From an uncultured Jannaschia sp. (lineage in GTDB: Bacteria; Pseudomonadota; Alphaproteobacteria; Rhodobacterales; Rhodobacteraceae), in assembly GCF_947503795.1 (NCBI RefSeq), contig NZ_CANNEZ010000001.1, forward strand, positions 363,001 to 427,000: DNA of 64,000 nucleotides, read 5' to 3'. Position numbers and translations under genes: made by a program. Shown here in pieces: positions 10,041 to 18,947 of this stretch. The notes under the pieces were generated by a model that was not told the origin of the DNA, ran no database searches, and saw only the letters and a list, made by a program, of their open reading frames with translations. How positions within the stretch are numbered: the first letter of the stretch is position 1; each line of letters starts with the position of its first letter.

Positions 10041-10192
10041 GGGCGGGCCTGAGGTCTGGTGGCGGATCGGGCGCCGGTGGGACGGGCCGCGGGGCCCGTG
10101 CTGACGCCTCAAAACCGTTGCATGCAGCCGAGCCGGGTGCAACCATGACGCCAAGGTGCCTGGGGGGCACCGACCGATCAGGAGCGATCCTT

Positions 10193-11245
10193 TTGACAGA
10201 CGCGACCCCCGGCGCGCATCCCCCCGGATCCATCGGCTGGCTCAAGACCGTGACCCGCGACCTGACCGGCCGTGGCGTTCTGCGCATCACCGCGCCGGGC
10301 GGGCCCGGCCGCGCGTCGATGCGGGTCGAGCTGGAGGACGGCACGACGGTCATCGCGACCCGCCGGGCCAGCGCCGCCCGCGCCGCCGCCGAACACGCGG
10401 TGCTGGACGCGCTCGCGGCCGAAGGCGCGCCGGTGCCCGCCCCGATCGGCTTCGCGGACGGCCTGCTTTTGCAGACCGATGTCGGCGCACACCGCCTCTC
10501 GACCGAGATGGCCGGGTCCGACACCAAGCGCCGCGTCGCGCTCGCCGCGGGCGCGCTGGCCGCGCTCGACGGCTGCCGTGCGGCGATCATGCGGCGCCCC
10601 GAACTGGTCGCGCGCCTGCCCGGACTGGGCATCGAGCCGGCCTGGGCGGAGGAGTTCGTCTCGCGTCCCGTCTTCCTTTCGGGCGATCTCGGAATTGCGC
10701 AGCCGAAGATGGACTTCGAAGCCGTCGCGACCGCACTCGCCGCCACACCCAGCCGCTTCCTGCGCTGGAACGCGCCGCTCGCGAAGGCCTCCGTTCAGGA
10801 CGCGGGGACCGTAATCTGGTACGATTGGTCGCTGACCGGTCGCCGCACCGGGGTGGAGGACGTCGCCTGGGCGGTTTCCGATCCAGCCTGGGGGCTCGAC
10901 CGGGCGACCACCGACGGGCTGATCGAAGGGCCCTGCGACGGAGACGCCGACGCGATGGCGATGGTGCGGCGGATGGCGACGCTCCTGGCCGCGAACCGGT
11001 TGGCCCGCATGACGGCGTCGCTTCGCACGGAGGGGTGGGCGGACGCGGCCACCGCGCTCCGGCAAGGACGCGACGCGCCGGTGGCCGAGAACCTGCCCGG
11101 CTGGACTGCGCGCATGTCCGAGCTTTGTGCCGACGACGCGCATCTGGGTGGGTTCGCGCCCTGGTTCGCGGCCGTGCCCGACGCGATGGCCCGGCTCGCC
11201 GAGCCCGCGGCGGACCGCCGGGGCGATGCGGCGGGAGCCGCCTGA
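10193..11245 (+). CDS. Degenerate aminoglycoside-phosphotransferase-like protein
   Basis: A protein of about 350 residues with the overall pattern of the APH/choline-kinase-like fold: an N-terminal ATP lobe (MRVELEDGTTVIATRRAS) and a C-terminal lobe with WYDWSLTGRRTGVEDVAW, where the metal-binding Asp would be. The catalytic loop reads RWNAPLAKA, whereas active relatives have, as I recall, RWDARPGNA; the catalytic Asp and the following Asn are changed, so phosphotransfer is doubtful. Start choice: TTG 10193 has AGGAG at 10180-10184 with 8-nt spacing, while the in-frame ATG 10145 has no ribosome binding site. Substrate unknown. Confidence 0.7.
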   Translation: MTDATPGAHPPGSIGWLKTVTRDLTGRGVLRITAPGGPGRASMRVELEDGTTVIATRRASAARAAAEHAVLDALAAEGAPVPAPIGFADGLLLQTDVGAHRLSTEMAGSDTKRRVALAAGALAALDGCRAAIMRRPELVARLPGLGIEPAWAEEFVSRPVFLSGDLGIAQPKMDFEAVATALAATPSRFLRWNAPLAKASVQDAGTVIWYDWSLTGRRTGVEDVAWAVSDPAWGLDRATTDGLIEGPCDGDADAMAMVRRMATLLAANRLARMTASLRTEGWADAATALRQGRDAPVAENLPGWTARMSELCADDAHLGGFAPWFAAVPDAMARLAEPAADRRGDAAGAA

Positions 11246-11270
11246 CGCCGTGCGGATCTGGTCTGACGCG

Positions 11271-12065
11271 TCAGTCGCGCTCGCGCAGGGTTCCAGCGAG
11301 CTTGTCGAAGATCGACCCGGAGGCGGCGATGACATGCCCGTCCTCCAGAAGCGTCTGGTCGCTGCGGATCGGCTCGACCATGCCGCCCGCCTCGCGCACG
11401 ATCAGGATGCCCGCCGCGATGTCCCACGGCTTCAGCCCCCGCTCCCAGTAGCCATCGTAGCGACCGGCGGCGACATAGGCGAGGTCGAGCGACGCGGCCC
11501 CCCAGCGACGCACGCCCGCGCAGGCCGGCAGCAGGCGTCCGAGATCCTTGAGGGTCGCCGGGAGGTAGCGGTTTGACGCGAAGGGCAGGCCCGTCGCGAA
11601 GACGCAATCGGCCATCGTGCTGCGCCCCGACACCCGCAGCCGCACCTTGCCGTCGAGCCAGGCGCCCGCGCCCTTCTCGGCCCAGAAAAGCTCGTCCTTG
11701 GCCGGGTCGTAGACGACGGCCGTGACCACCTCGCCCTTGTGCTCCAGCGCGATCGATACCGCCCAATGGGGCATCCCGTGCAGGAAGTTCGTCGTCCCGT
11801 CCAGCGGGTCCACGATCCAGCGCCGCGTCGGGTCCTTGCCCTCGACGGGATCGCTCTCCTCGCCGAGCCAGCCGTAGTTCGGCCGGGCCTCGGTCAGGTC
11901 CTCGCGGATGATCTCTTCGGCCGCGCGGTCGGCGCGGGTCACGAAATCGCCTGGGCCCTTGCGGCTGACCTGCAGGTTCTCGACCTCGCGGAAGTCTTTC
12001 ACGAGGCTGCGACCCGCCTTGCGGGCGGCCTTGATCATCACGTTGAGATTGGCGCTGCCCTGCAT
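11271..12065 (-). CDS. suhB: Inositol monophosphatase family protein (SuhB-like)
   Basis: A 264-residue Mg2+-dependent phosphatase. Metal and substrate motifs are all present: GEES near residue 69, IVDPLDGTTNF near 83-94, and WERGLKPWDIAAG near 208-220. The length is normal for SuhB/IMPase. Family members dephosphorylate inositol 1-phosphate, and SuhB also has a role in rRNA transcription in E. coli; which applies here cannot be told from sequence. Ends 25 bp from the convergent phosphotransferase-like gene. Confidence 0.88.
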   Translation of the reverse strand: MQGSANLNVMIKAARKAGRSLVKDFREVENLQVSRKGPGDFVTRADRAAEEIIREDLTEARPNYGWLGEESDPVEGKDPTRRWIVDPLDGTTNFLHGMPHWAVSIALEHKGEVVTAVVYDPAKDELFWAEKGAGAWLDGKVRLRVSGRSTMADCVFATGLPFASNRYLPATLKDLGRLLPACAGVRRWGAASLDLAYVAAGRYDGYWERGLKPWDIAAGILIVREAGGMVEPIRSDQTLLEDGHVIAASGSIFDKLAGTLRERD

Positions 12066-12206
12066 GTCGGCCCCCGGAGTTCGGTCAGGCGCGCCGTGTA
12101 ACGTCTGCCGCGCGGCGGGGCCAGCCCCGTTTCCGCGACCGTTAACGTCGCGTTCACATTTCGGTCCCTAGGCTCAACCGCAAGTGGAATCGCGGCGGGA
12201 GCAGAC

Positions 12207-13175
12207 ATGCGGAGGAGATCGGCGTTGGGATGGGACCCGCTGCGCGCGCTTCTGAGCGGACGGGGCGACGACGACGCGATCCCCGTTTACCGCGAGGCCG
12301 AGGCCCCGCCCTCGGGCGGCTTCTCGGAGGCGAGCCATCGCGGCGCGATGGAGCTGGACGCGCGATTGCCGCCGCCCGGCACGCCGACCCGCCCCGCCTG
12401 GACGCCGAAGCCCAAGCCCGGCGGCCGTCTGCATCCCAGTCAGGCGGCGGGCGGCGGCATGGTCACCGGGCCGGACGGGCGCGCACGGCCGCATTACCAC
12501 GGGCACCGCGCCCGCCTGCGCGACCGCTTCCTGTCGGGTGGCCACGCGGCGATGCCGGAATACGAACTGCTCGAGTTGCTCCTCTTCAATGCTATCCCCC
12601 GGATCGACGTCAAACCCCTCGCCAAGCGTCTTCTGGCGGAGTTCGGCGATCTCAATGGCGTCGTCGCGGCCTCCGAGCGGCGCCTGCTCGGGGTCGAGGG
12701 CGCGACCGACCGGGTCTATCTGCAACTCCGCATCGCCGAAGCCTTCGCACAGCGGATGGGGCAGGCGCGCGTCCTCGACCGCTGCATCATGTCGTCCTGG
12801 TCCGATGTCGTCGCCTATTGCCGCACCACGATGGCGCATCGCGACACCGAACAGTTCCGCGTCCTGTTCCTCGACCGCAAGAACGTCGTCATCGCCGACG
12901 AAGCGCAGGGCGAGGGCACGGTGGACCACGTCCCCGTCTACCCGCGCGAGATCGCGCGTCGCGCGCTGGAGCTGAATGCCTCGGCGCTGCTGCTCATTCA
13001 CAACCACCCGTCCGGCGATCCCACCCCGTCCGACGCCGATATCGAGATGACTGCCCGGATCGAGATCGCCTGCCGCGCACTCGACATCGTGATCCACGAC
13101 CACATGATCGTCGGCAAGGACCGCGAAGTGTCGTTCCGTGCGCTGGGGTTGATGGAGGATCCGGCGGCCACCTGA
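12207..13175 (+). CDS. radC: RadC / JAB-domain protein
   Basis: A 322-residue protein with the RadC MPN/JAB domain in the C-terminal half; the zinc motif HNHPSGDPTPSDAD lies near residue 270. The middle has the usual helical part (GHRARLRDRFL, YELLELLLFNAIPRIDVKPLAKRLL). The first 85 or so residues are proline- and glycine-rich and have no family counterpart; an internal ATG at 12459 would remove most of them. I keep ATG 12207 because GGGAG precedes it at proper spacing. RadC proteins are frequent near recombination and mobile functions, but their biochemical role is unsettled. Confidence 0.88.
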   Translation: MRRRSALGWDPLRALLSGRGDDDAIPVYREAEAPPSGGFSEASHRGAMELDARLPPPGTPTRPAWTPKPKPGGRLHPSQAAGGGMVTGPDGRARPHYHGHRARLRDRFLSGGHAAMPEYELLELLLFNAIPRIDVKPLAKRLLAEFGDLNGVVAASERRLLGVEGATDRVYLQLRIAEAFAQRMGQARVLDRCIMSSWSDVVAYCRTTMAHRDTEQFRVLFLDRKNVVIADEAQGEGTVDHVPVYPREIARRALELNASALLLIHNHPSGDPTPSDADIEMTARIEIACRALDIVIHDHMIVGKDREVSFRALGLMEDPAAT

Positions 13176-13216
13176 ACTATCGGGACGGGCCGTAGCCCAC
13201 AATCGCGCCCCGGATG

Positions 13217-14140
13217 TCAGGTCAGCGCATCCATCCGCTGCAACTTCACCGGCTCCGTCCGCATCAGCCGCAGCACATGAGCCATGTAGGGCTTGGCGGC
13301 ATCGTCGGAGCGGACCGCCCCGAACAGCCGCCGCGTGACGCCCGTCGCCGTCAGCGGGCGGGTGACGTAGTCGGAGTTGTAGCGGACTTCGCGCACGACC
13401 CAGTCCGGCAGCACCGACACCCCCCGGTTCGACGCCACCAGCAGCAGGATCACCGCCGTCAGTTCGACCTGCCGGATCGCCGCCGGTTCCACCCCGGCGG
13501 GCGTGAGAAGCTGGCTGAACACGTCGAGCCGCGGCCGATCCACCGGGTAGGTGATGAGCGTCTCGCCTGCGAAATCCGCCGCCTCGACGAAGGGCTTCGC
13601 CGCCAGGGGGTGCGCCGCCGAGGCGAGGAACACCGGCTCGTAATCGAAGAGCGGCGCGAACTCGACGCCGGGCAGCGCCTCGGGGTCCGAGGAGACAACG
13701 AGATCCACCTCCTCCTTCTGGAGCGCGGGAAGGGCCTGGAACTGGAGGCCGGGCCGGATGTCCACGTCCACCTCGGGCCAGGCGCGTCGGAATTGCTCGA
13801 GCACCGGGAAGAGCCATTCGAAACAGGCGTGGCACTCGATCGCGATATGCAGCCGCCCGGTGCGGCCCGATTTCAGTCCCGCGAAATCCTGCTCGACCGC
13901 CTCGATCTGCGGCAGCACCTGCTCGGCCAGCCGCAAGAGGCGTTGGCCCGCGGGCGACAGCGTCATCGGCTTCGACCGCCGCACGAACAACTCGACGCCG
14001 ATCTGTCCCTCGAGGTTCTTCACCTGGTGGCTGAGCGCGCTCTGGGTGATGTTCAGCCGATCCGCCGCGCGCGCGAGGCCACCGCACTCCGCGATCGCCT
14101 TGATCGTGCGCAGATGCCGGAACTCCAGATGCAGCTTCAT
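13217..14140 (-). CDS. metR: LysR-family regulator MetR
   Basis: A 307-residue LysR-type activator. The N-terminal HTH (LARAADRLNITQSALSHQ) and the effector domain segment HIAIECHACFEWLFP are characteristic of MetR, which uses homocysteine as co-inducer for methionine genes. ATG 14140 (MKLHLEFRHLRTIK) is the family-like start, although the frame is open for 21 codons upstream. It is divergent from metF with a 13-bp palindrome between them, the classic MetR arrangement. Homocysteine-dependent activation of metF is inferred from this layout. Confidence 0.92.
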   Translation of the reverse strand: MKLHLEFRHLRTIKAIAECGGLARAADRLNITQSALSHQVKNLEGQIGVELFVRRSKPMTLSPAGQRLLRLAEQVLPQIEAVEQDFAGLKSGRTGRLHIAIECHACFEWLFPVLEQFRRAWPEVDVDIRPGLQFQALPALQKEEVDLVVSSDPEALPGVEFAPLFDYEPVFLASAAHPLAAKPFVEAADFAGETLITYPVDRPRLDVFSQLLTPAGVEPAAIRQVELTAVILLLVASNRGVSVLPDWVVREVRYNSDYVTRPLTATGVTRRLFGAVRSDDAAKPYMAHVLRLMRTEPVKLQRMDALT

Positions 14141-14171
14141 CTCGCGCGCCTCATGTCGAACTTGAAGATTA

Positions 14172-14184
14172 TGAGCCTGTCTCA
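14172..14184. promoter_or_regulatory. Probable MetR operator between metR and metF
   Basis: The sequence TGAG-CCTGT-CTCA is an inverted repeat with the same geometry as the enterobacterial MetR consensus TGAA-N5-TTCA. It lies 32 bp upstream of the metR start and 47 bp upstream of the metF start. A wider CTCAT/ATGAG pair overlaps it. The assignment rests on geometry and gene context. Confidence 0.5.
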
Positions 14185-14231
14185 CGAAACCGGATCGCGG
14201 CACAAGGGTTGGACCCCGAAGGAATCACGTC

Positions 14232-15095
14232 ATGCCCACGCCCACCGTCTCGTTCGAATTCTTCCCGCCGAAGTCGTTGCAGGGCAGCTTCCGGCTCTGG
14301 GACTGCGCACGGACGCTGGCGCCGCTGGGTCCCGAATGGGTCAGCGTGACCTACGGCGCGGGCGGCACCACGCGTGAACTGACACGCGAGGCGGTCGGCG
14401 CGCTGGGCGCGGAGTTCGACCTGCGCGTCGCGGGTCACTTGACCTGCGTCGATGCCAGCCGCGCCGAGACGATGGAGACCGCGCGCGGCTTCCGGAAGGC
14501 GGGCGTGTCGGACATCGTGGCGCTGCGCGGCGATCCCCCCGCGGGGTCTGATGGCTTCGTGCCCCACCCGGACGGCTTCTCCAACTCGGTCGAGCTGATC
14601 GAGGCGCTGGCCGCGGACGGCTTCACCATCCGCGTCGGCGCCTATCCCGACCGCCACCCCGAGGCGGCGTCGGACGCGGCCGATGTCGAATGGCTCAAGC
14701 GCAAGATCGACGCCGGCGCCTCCGAGGCGATCACCCAATTCTTCTTCGTTCCCGAGACCTTCCTGCGCTTCCGCGACCGCTGCGTCGCCGCCGGCATCGA
14801 CGCGCCGATCGTGCCCGGCCTCCTGCCGGTCGAGAACTGGTCGAAGACGCGCGCCTTCGCCGCCCGCTGCGGCGCGACGATCCCCGACGATCTGGCCGCG
14901 GCCTTCGACGTGGCCGAACGCGACGACCGCGCCGAGCTCTTCGCCGTGGCGCAGGCGGCCGAATTGGCCGACGCGCTGGTCACCGAAGGCTGCGACCACC
15001 TCCATTTCTACACGCTGAACCGGCCGGACCTGACGCGCGATGTCTGCACCGCGCTGGGCCGCACGTCCCGCGCCGCCCTCAGCCGGGTGGCCTGA
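14232..15095 (+). CDS. metF: 5,10-methylenetetrahydrofolate reductase
   Basis: A 287-residue FAD-dependent TIM-barrel enzyme that reduces 5,10-methylene-THF to 5-methyl-THF for methionine synthesis. Recognisable parts are VSFEFFPPK at the N-terminus, VSVTYGAGGTTR, HLTCVDASR, IVALRGDPP and ITQFFF. Length is that of bacterial MetF. An AAGGA precedes the ATG. It is divergent from metR and probably activated by it. Cytoplasmic. Confidence 0.95.
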   Translation: MPTPTVSFEFFPPKSLQGSFRLWDCARTLAPLGPEWVSVTYGAGGTTRELTREAVGALGAEFDLRVAGHLTCVDASRAETMETARGFRKAGVSDIVALRGDPPAGSDGFVPHPDGFSNSVELIEALAADGFTIRVGAYPDRHPEAASDAADVEWLKRKIDAGASEAITQFFFVPETFLRFRDRCVAAGIDAPIVPGLLPVENWSKTRAFAARCGATIPDDLAAAFDVAERDDRAELFAVAQAAELADALVTEGCDHLHFYTLNRPDLTRDVCTALGRTSRAALSRVA

Positions 15096-15150
15096 CGCTC
15101 GGCACGGGGCTAGGGTCCGCCGACGACCCCAGCCGCAGCGGAGCCACCCG

Positions 15151-15627
15151 ATGTTCGCCGACCGCCCCGAGGATCTCGCCTCCCGCGAGACCGTCCTGTC
15201 GATGTCCGGCCTCGAATTCATGCGTGCGATCCGCGACGGCATTCTGCCGCAGCCGCCGATCGGCCGGACGCTGAACTACCGCGTGACCGAGGTCGAACCG
15301 GGGCGCGTCGTCTTTACCGGCGCTCCGACCTTCGATCACACCAACCCGCTCGGGACGGTGCATGGCGGCTGGTATGGCACGCTGCTCGACAGCTGCATGG
15401 CCTGCGCCGTCCAGACGACGGTGCCGCGCGGGCGCATCTACACGACGCTCGAATACAAGGTGAACGTGACGCGCAACCTGCCCCTCGGGACCGAGATCGT
15501 GGCCGAGGGCATCGTCAGCCATGCGGGCCGCAGCACGGGCGTGGCCGAGGGCACGATCCGGGGCATCGCCGACGGCAAGCTTTATGCGACCGGTTCGACC
15601 ACCTGCATCATCATGGACGGCGCATGA
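15151..15627 (+). CDS. PaaI-family hotdog thioesterase
   Basis: A 158-residue single-domain hotdog protein. The active-site helix region FDHTNPLGTVHGGWYGTLLDSCMACA carries the HGG motif and following acidic residue typical of PaaI/YdiI-type acyl-CoA thioesterases. Start ATG 15151 (MFADRPEDL). Its stop overlaps the next gene, another hotdog protein, by 4 bp, so the two are coupled and may act on related acyl-CoAs. The substrate is unknown. Confidence 0.85.
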   Translation: MFADRPEDLASRETVLSMSGLEFMRAIRDGILPQPPIGRTLNYRVTEVEPGRVVFTGAPTFDHTNPLGTVHGGWYGTLLDSCMACAVQTTVPRGRIYTTLEYKVNVTRNLPLGTEIVAEGIVSHAGRSTGVAEGTIRGIADGKLYATGSTTCIIMDGA

Positions 15628-16031
15628 GCGAGCTCGCCGACAGGATCGCCGCCAGCTTCGCGCGGCAGGGCCTGATGGGGACGCTGGGCGCGCGACTGAC
15701 CCATATCGCGCAAGGCGAGGTCCGGATCGAGGCCGAGGTGCGCCCCGAGACCGCGCAGCAGCACGGGGCGGGACATGCGGGCCTGACCTTCGCGATCGCG
15801 GATTCGGCGGCGGGCTATGCCGCGCTGACGACGCTCGATCCCGGGTTGGAGGTCGTCACGTCGGAGTTCCGCATCTCGCTTCTGGCCCCGGCGACCGGGC
15901 GGCTCGTAGCGACCGGGCGGGTCGTGCGGGGCGGACGCCGCATCATCGCGGTCGCGGCGGATGTGCATGGCGACGACGGCGCGCATGTGGCCACAGCGCT
16001 CGGGACGATGGTGCCGGTCAAGGCGGGCTGA
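15624..16031 (+). CDS. PaaI-family hotdog thioesterase (second copy)
   Basis: A 135-residue hotdog-fold protein. GAGHAGLTFAIADSAAGYAAL replaces the HGG-type motif of the preceding gene but keeps the spacing, with Asp on the helix; relatives are PaaI-like thioesterases. It begins in an ATGA overlap with the upstream gene, so the pair is one transcription unit, possibly together with metF. The two proteins are only distantly similar, so this is not a recent duplication. Substrate unknown. Confidence 0.82.
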   Translation: MSELADRIAASFARQGLMGTLGARLTHIAQGEVRIEAEVRPETAQQHGAGHAGLTFAIADSAAGYAALTTLDPGLEVVTSEFRISLLAPATGRLVATGRVVRGGRRIIAVAADVHGDDGAHVATALGTMVPVKAG

Positions 16032-16049
16032 GACGCCGCGAGGCCGGGG

Positions 16050-16778
16050 TCAGCCCCCGTCGCGCACCGCGTCGATCATGTCCAGCATCTGCGCCGCCTC
16101 TACGAGGCCCGGCGCCGTCTGGTCGCCGATGACGAAGCTCGGCGTGCCCGAGAACCCGAGGCTCTGGGCCAGCCGCATCGACTGGTCGATATGCGCCTGT
16201 ACCGCCTCGCCCTCCATGTCCGACCGCAGCCGGTCGGTGTCGAGCTCCAGTTCGGCGGCGATGCGCATCACGCTGTCCTCGTCCAGACGGCCCGGCGCGC
16301 TCATCAGCGCCTCGTGCATCCGGTCGTAGGCATCTTGCTCGCGGGCGGCGAGGGCGGCGCGGGCCGCGAAGACCGACGCTTCGCCGAGGATCGGCCATTC
16401 CCGCATCACCACGCGCACATCCTCGTCGAGCGCCAGCACCTGCTTCACCTCGTCACCCGCGCGGCGGCAATAGGGGCAGTTGTAGTCGAAGAATTCCACG
16501 ACGGTGACGTCGCCATCGGGATTGCCGAGCACCGGCGCATTCGGATCGGCTTCGAGCGCGCCGCGCCCGTCGTCCAACGCCGCCTGGGCGGCGGCAGCGG
16601 CGGCCTCGGCCTCCTCGGCCTGGATCAGGCCGACGGCCTCCATCACGATCTCCGGGTTCTCGCGGATCGCCTCGAGCACGAGGGCCTTGATCTCGGCATC
16701 GCTGCGGTCGGCGGCGGCGGGAAGGGCCGTCAGAAGCGCAAGGGCGGTGGCCGTCATCGTAAGGGTCAGGGGGCGCAT
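16050..16778 (-). CDS. DsbA-family thiol:disulfide oxidoreductase (periplasmic)
   Basis: A 242-residue secreted thioredoxin-fold protein. ATG 16778 starts a clear signal peptide (MRPLTLTMTATALALLTALPAAA). The active site is CPYC in FFDYNCPYC, and the cis-proline loop is GTPSF. A helical, glutamate- and alanine-rich region (residues 28-80) precedes the fold, as in the DsbA/ScsC group that contains an N-terminal extension. It is divergent from a DsbD/ScsB-like reductase, suggesting a redox pair in which the partner keeps this protein reduced as an isomerase (ScsB-ScsC-like), though an oxidase role is possible. Confidence 0.88.
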   Translation of the reverse strand: MRPLTLTMTATALALLTALPAAADRSDAEIKALVLEAIRENPEIVMEAVGLIQAEEAEAAAAAAQAALDDGRGALEADPNAPVLGNPDGDVTVVEFFDYNCPYCRRAGDEVKQVLALDEDVRVVMREWPILGEASVFAARAALAAREQDAYDRMHEALMSAPGRLDEDSVMRIAAELELDTDRLRSDMEGEAVQAHIDQSMRLAQSLGFSGTPSFVIGDQTAPGLVEAAQMLDMIDAVRDGG

Positions 16779-16927
16779 GGCGGGATCTCCGGGTGCAGGT
16801 CGGGCGCGAGGGTGCCGCGCGCGCCCGCCGGACACAAGGGGCGCGGGCCGGTGCGGTTCGGTCACGATCCCGTCACCATAGCGCTTCCGACCTGTCGCAG
16901 GCCCCGCCGCGCGGCCTATCTGGCAGG

Positions 16928-18925
16928 ATGATCCGCCGCGTCGCCCTCCTCATCGCCGCCCTGTCGGCGCTCGCGTTGCCGCTCCGCGCGGCCGAGTCGG
17001 TGCCCGCGCTGGGCAACCAGGTGACGGCGACGCTTCTGACGGCGACCGACGGGGTGACGGGCGAGACGATCTCGGCGGGCCTCCGGATCGAGCTCGCCCC
17101 AGGCTGGAAGACCTATTGGCGCAGCCCCGGAGAGGTCGGCCTACCGCCGGAGCTCGACTGGTCCGGCTCGGTGAATGTCGCGGACGCGGCGCTGGCCTTT
17201 CCCGCCCCGACCCGGTTCGAGGCGTTCGACATCCAGAATTTCGGCTATGAGGGCGCGGTGACCTTCCCGCTGACCATCCGGGTCGCCGACCCGACGGCGC
17301 CGGCGCGGCTGGATGTCGCGGCGAACCTCCTCGTCTGTGCCGAGATCTGCATCCCCGAGACCCTTACCCTGACGCTCGACCTGCCGGTCGGTGGCGACAT
17401 GGACGAAGGCGCTGCCGCCCAGATCTCCGAGGCCGTGGCCCGCGTGCCCGGCGGCGCGGAGACGGGTCTCTCGGTGACGAGTGCGCATCTCGATGCGACG
17501 GCACTTACCGTCATGGCCCGCGCCGAGACCCCCTTCGCGGCGCCCGACCTCTTCCCCGAGCGCGGCCCGCAGGCCAGCTTCGGCGCGCCCGATATCCGTC
17601 TCACCGACGGTGGCCGGACGCTCTGGGCCCGGCTGCCCGTCCTGTCCGCGGGCGAGGGGCCGCTCACCGTGACGCTGACCGACGGCGCGCGGGCCGCAAC
17701 GCTGGACGCGCCGCTGGCCGCCACGGCGCCGCCGCCGCCGACCGGGGCGGCAAGCCTATGGTGGATGATCCTGATCGCCGCGCTGGGCGGGCTGATCCTG
17801 AACGCCATGCCCTGCGTTCTTCCGGTCCTGTCGATCAAGCTGGCCTCGGCGCTTCAGGCACAGGACCGCGCTCCCGCGCGCATCCGTGCGGGCTTCCTCG
17901 CGGCGGCAGCGGGCGTCCTTGCCTTCTTTCTTGCGCTGGCCGCGGTGGTGATCGCGCTCCGCGCGGGTGGCGTGGCGGTGGGCTGGGGCATCCAGTTCCA
18001 GCAGCCCGCCTTCCTTGCGCTGATGATCGGGCTGATGGCGGTCTTCGCGGCCAACATGTTCGGCTGGTTCGAGATCGGTCTGGGGCAGGGCGCGCAGACA
18101 CGGATGGCGACCGCGGGCGGCCCCGGCCTCGGCGGCGATTTCGCCACCGGCGCCTTTGCCGCCATCATGGCGACGCCCTGTTCGGCCCCCTTCATCGGGA
18201 CGGCGGTGACCTACGCACTGACCCACGGCCCCGTCGAGATCGTGGCCCTGTTCGGCGCCATGGGACTGGGCCTCGCCACCCCTTATCTCCTCGTCGCGGC
18301 CCGCCCCGATCTTGTGCGCCGCCTGCCGCGGCCGGGCCGCTGGATGGGCACGGTTCGCGCGGTGCTGGGCGGTCTGCTTCTGCTGACCGCGCTCTGGCTT
18401 CTGTCGGTGCTCTGGGCCTCGGCGGGGTTGCGCGTGGCCCTCGCGACCGCGCTCGTGGCGGCGGTCCTCCTCGGCGCGCTGGCGCTGCGTCTGCGGCCCG
18501 CACTGACCGCGACGGCCGGGATCGCGGCGCTGGTCGCGACGGCGCTCCTCCTGCCCGTCGCGCCGGCCACACCCGTCACCGACGGCCCGTGGCAGCCATT
18601 CGACCAAGCCCGCATCGCGCCCGCCATCGCCGCGGGCGAGGTGGTCTTCGTCGACGTGACCGCCGACTGGTGCCTCACCTGCAAGGCCAACAAGCGCCTT
18701 GTCCTCGACAGCGCGGACGTAGCCGAAACCCTGTCGGGCACGGTGCGGATGCGGGCCGACTGGACGCGGCCCGACCCGGCCATCGCCGCATATCTGCGCG
18801 ATCACGGCCGCTTCGGCATTCCGTTCAACGCGGTCTACGGACCCCGCGCGCCCGAGGGCATTGCCCTGCCGGAGCTCCTGACCGAGGCCGCCGTCCTTGA
18901 CGCCATCGCCGCCGCCGGGAACTGA
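16928..18925 (+). CDS. DsbD/ScsB-like thiol:disulfide interchange protein
   Basis: A 665-residue inner-membrane electron carrier. Order of parts: signal peptide, N-terminal periplasmic domain with a cysteine pair (CAEIC), eight or so transmembrane segments with the two conserved cysteines in NAMPCVLPVLSIK and MATPCSAPFIG, and a C-terminal thioredoxin domain with WCLTC and FGIPF. It moves reducing power from the cytoplasm to periplasmic substrates. ATG 16928 is chosen because it starts the signal peptide. The long N-terminal domain favours ScsB over CcdA or short DsbD. Divergent from the DsbA-type gene, its likely client. Confidence 0.88.
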   Translation: MIRRVALLIAALSALALPLRAAESVPALGNQVTATLLTATDGVTGETISAGLRIELAPGWKTYWRSPGEVGLPPELDWSGSVNVADAALAFPAPTRFEAFDIQNFGYEGAVTFPLTIRVADPTAPARLDVAANLLVCAEICIPETLTLTLDLPVGGDMDEGAAAQISEAVARVPGGAETGLSVTSAHLDATALTVMARAETPFAAPDLFPERGPQASFGAPDIRLTDGGRTLWARLPVLSAGEGPLTVTLTDGARAATLDAPLAATAPPPPTGAASLWWMILIAALGGLILNAMPCVLPVLSIKLASALQAQDRAPARIRAGFLAAAAGVLAFFLALAAVVIALRAGGVAVGWGIQFQQPAFLALMIGLMAVFAANMFGWFEIGLGQGAQTRMATAGGPGLGGDFATGAFAAIMATPCSAPFIGTAVTYALTHGPVEIVALFGAMGLGLATPYLLVAARPDLVRRLPRPGRWMGTVRAVLGGLLLLTALWLLSVLWASAGLRVALATALVAAVLLGALALRLRPALTATAGIAALVATALLLPVAPATPVTDGPWQPFDQARIAPAIAAGEVVFVDVTADWCLTCKANKRLVLDSADVAETLSGTVRMRADWTRPDPAIAAYLRDHGRFGIPFNAVYGPRAPEGIALPELLTEAAVLDAIAAAGN

Positions 18926-18947
18926 GCGCGGCCTAGGGTTTCTCGAA

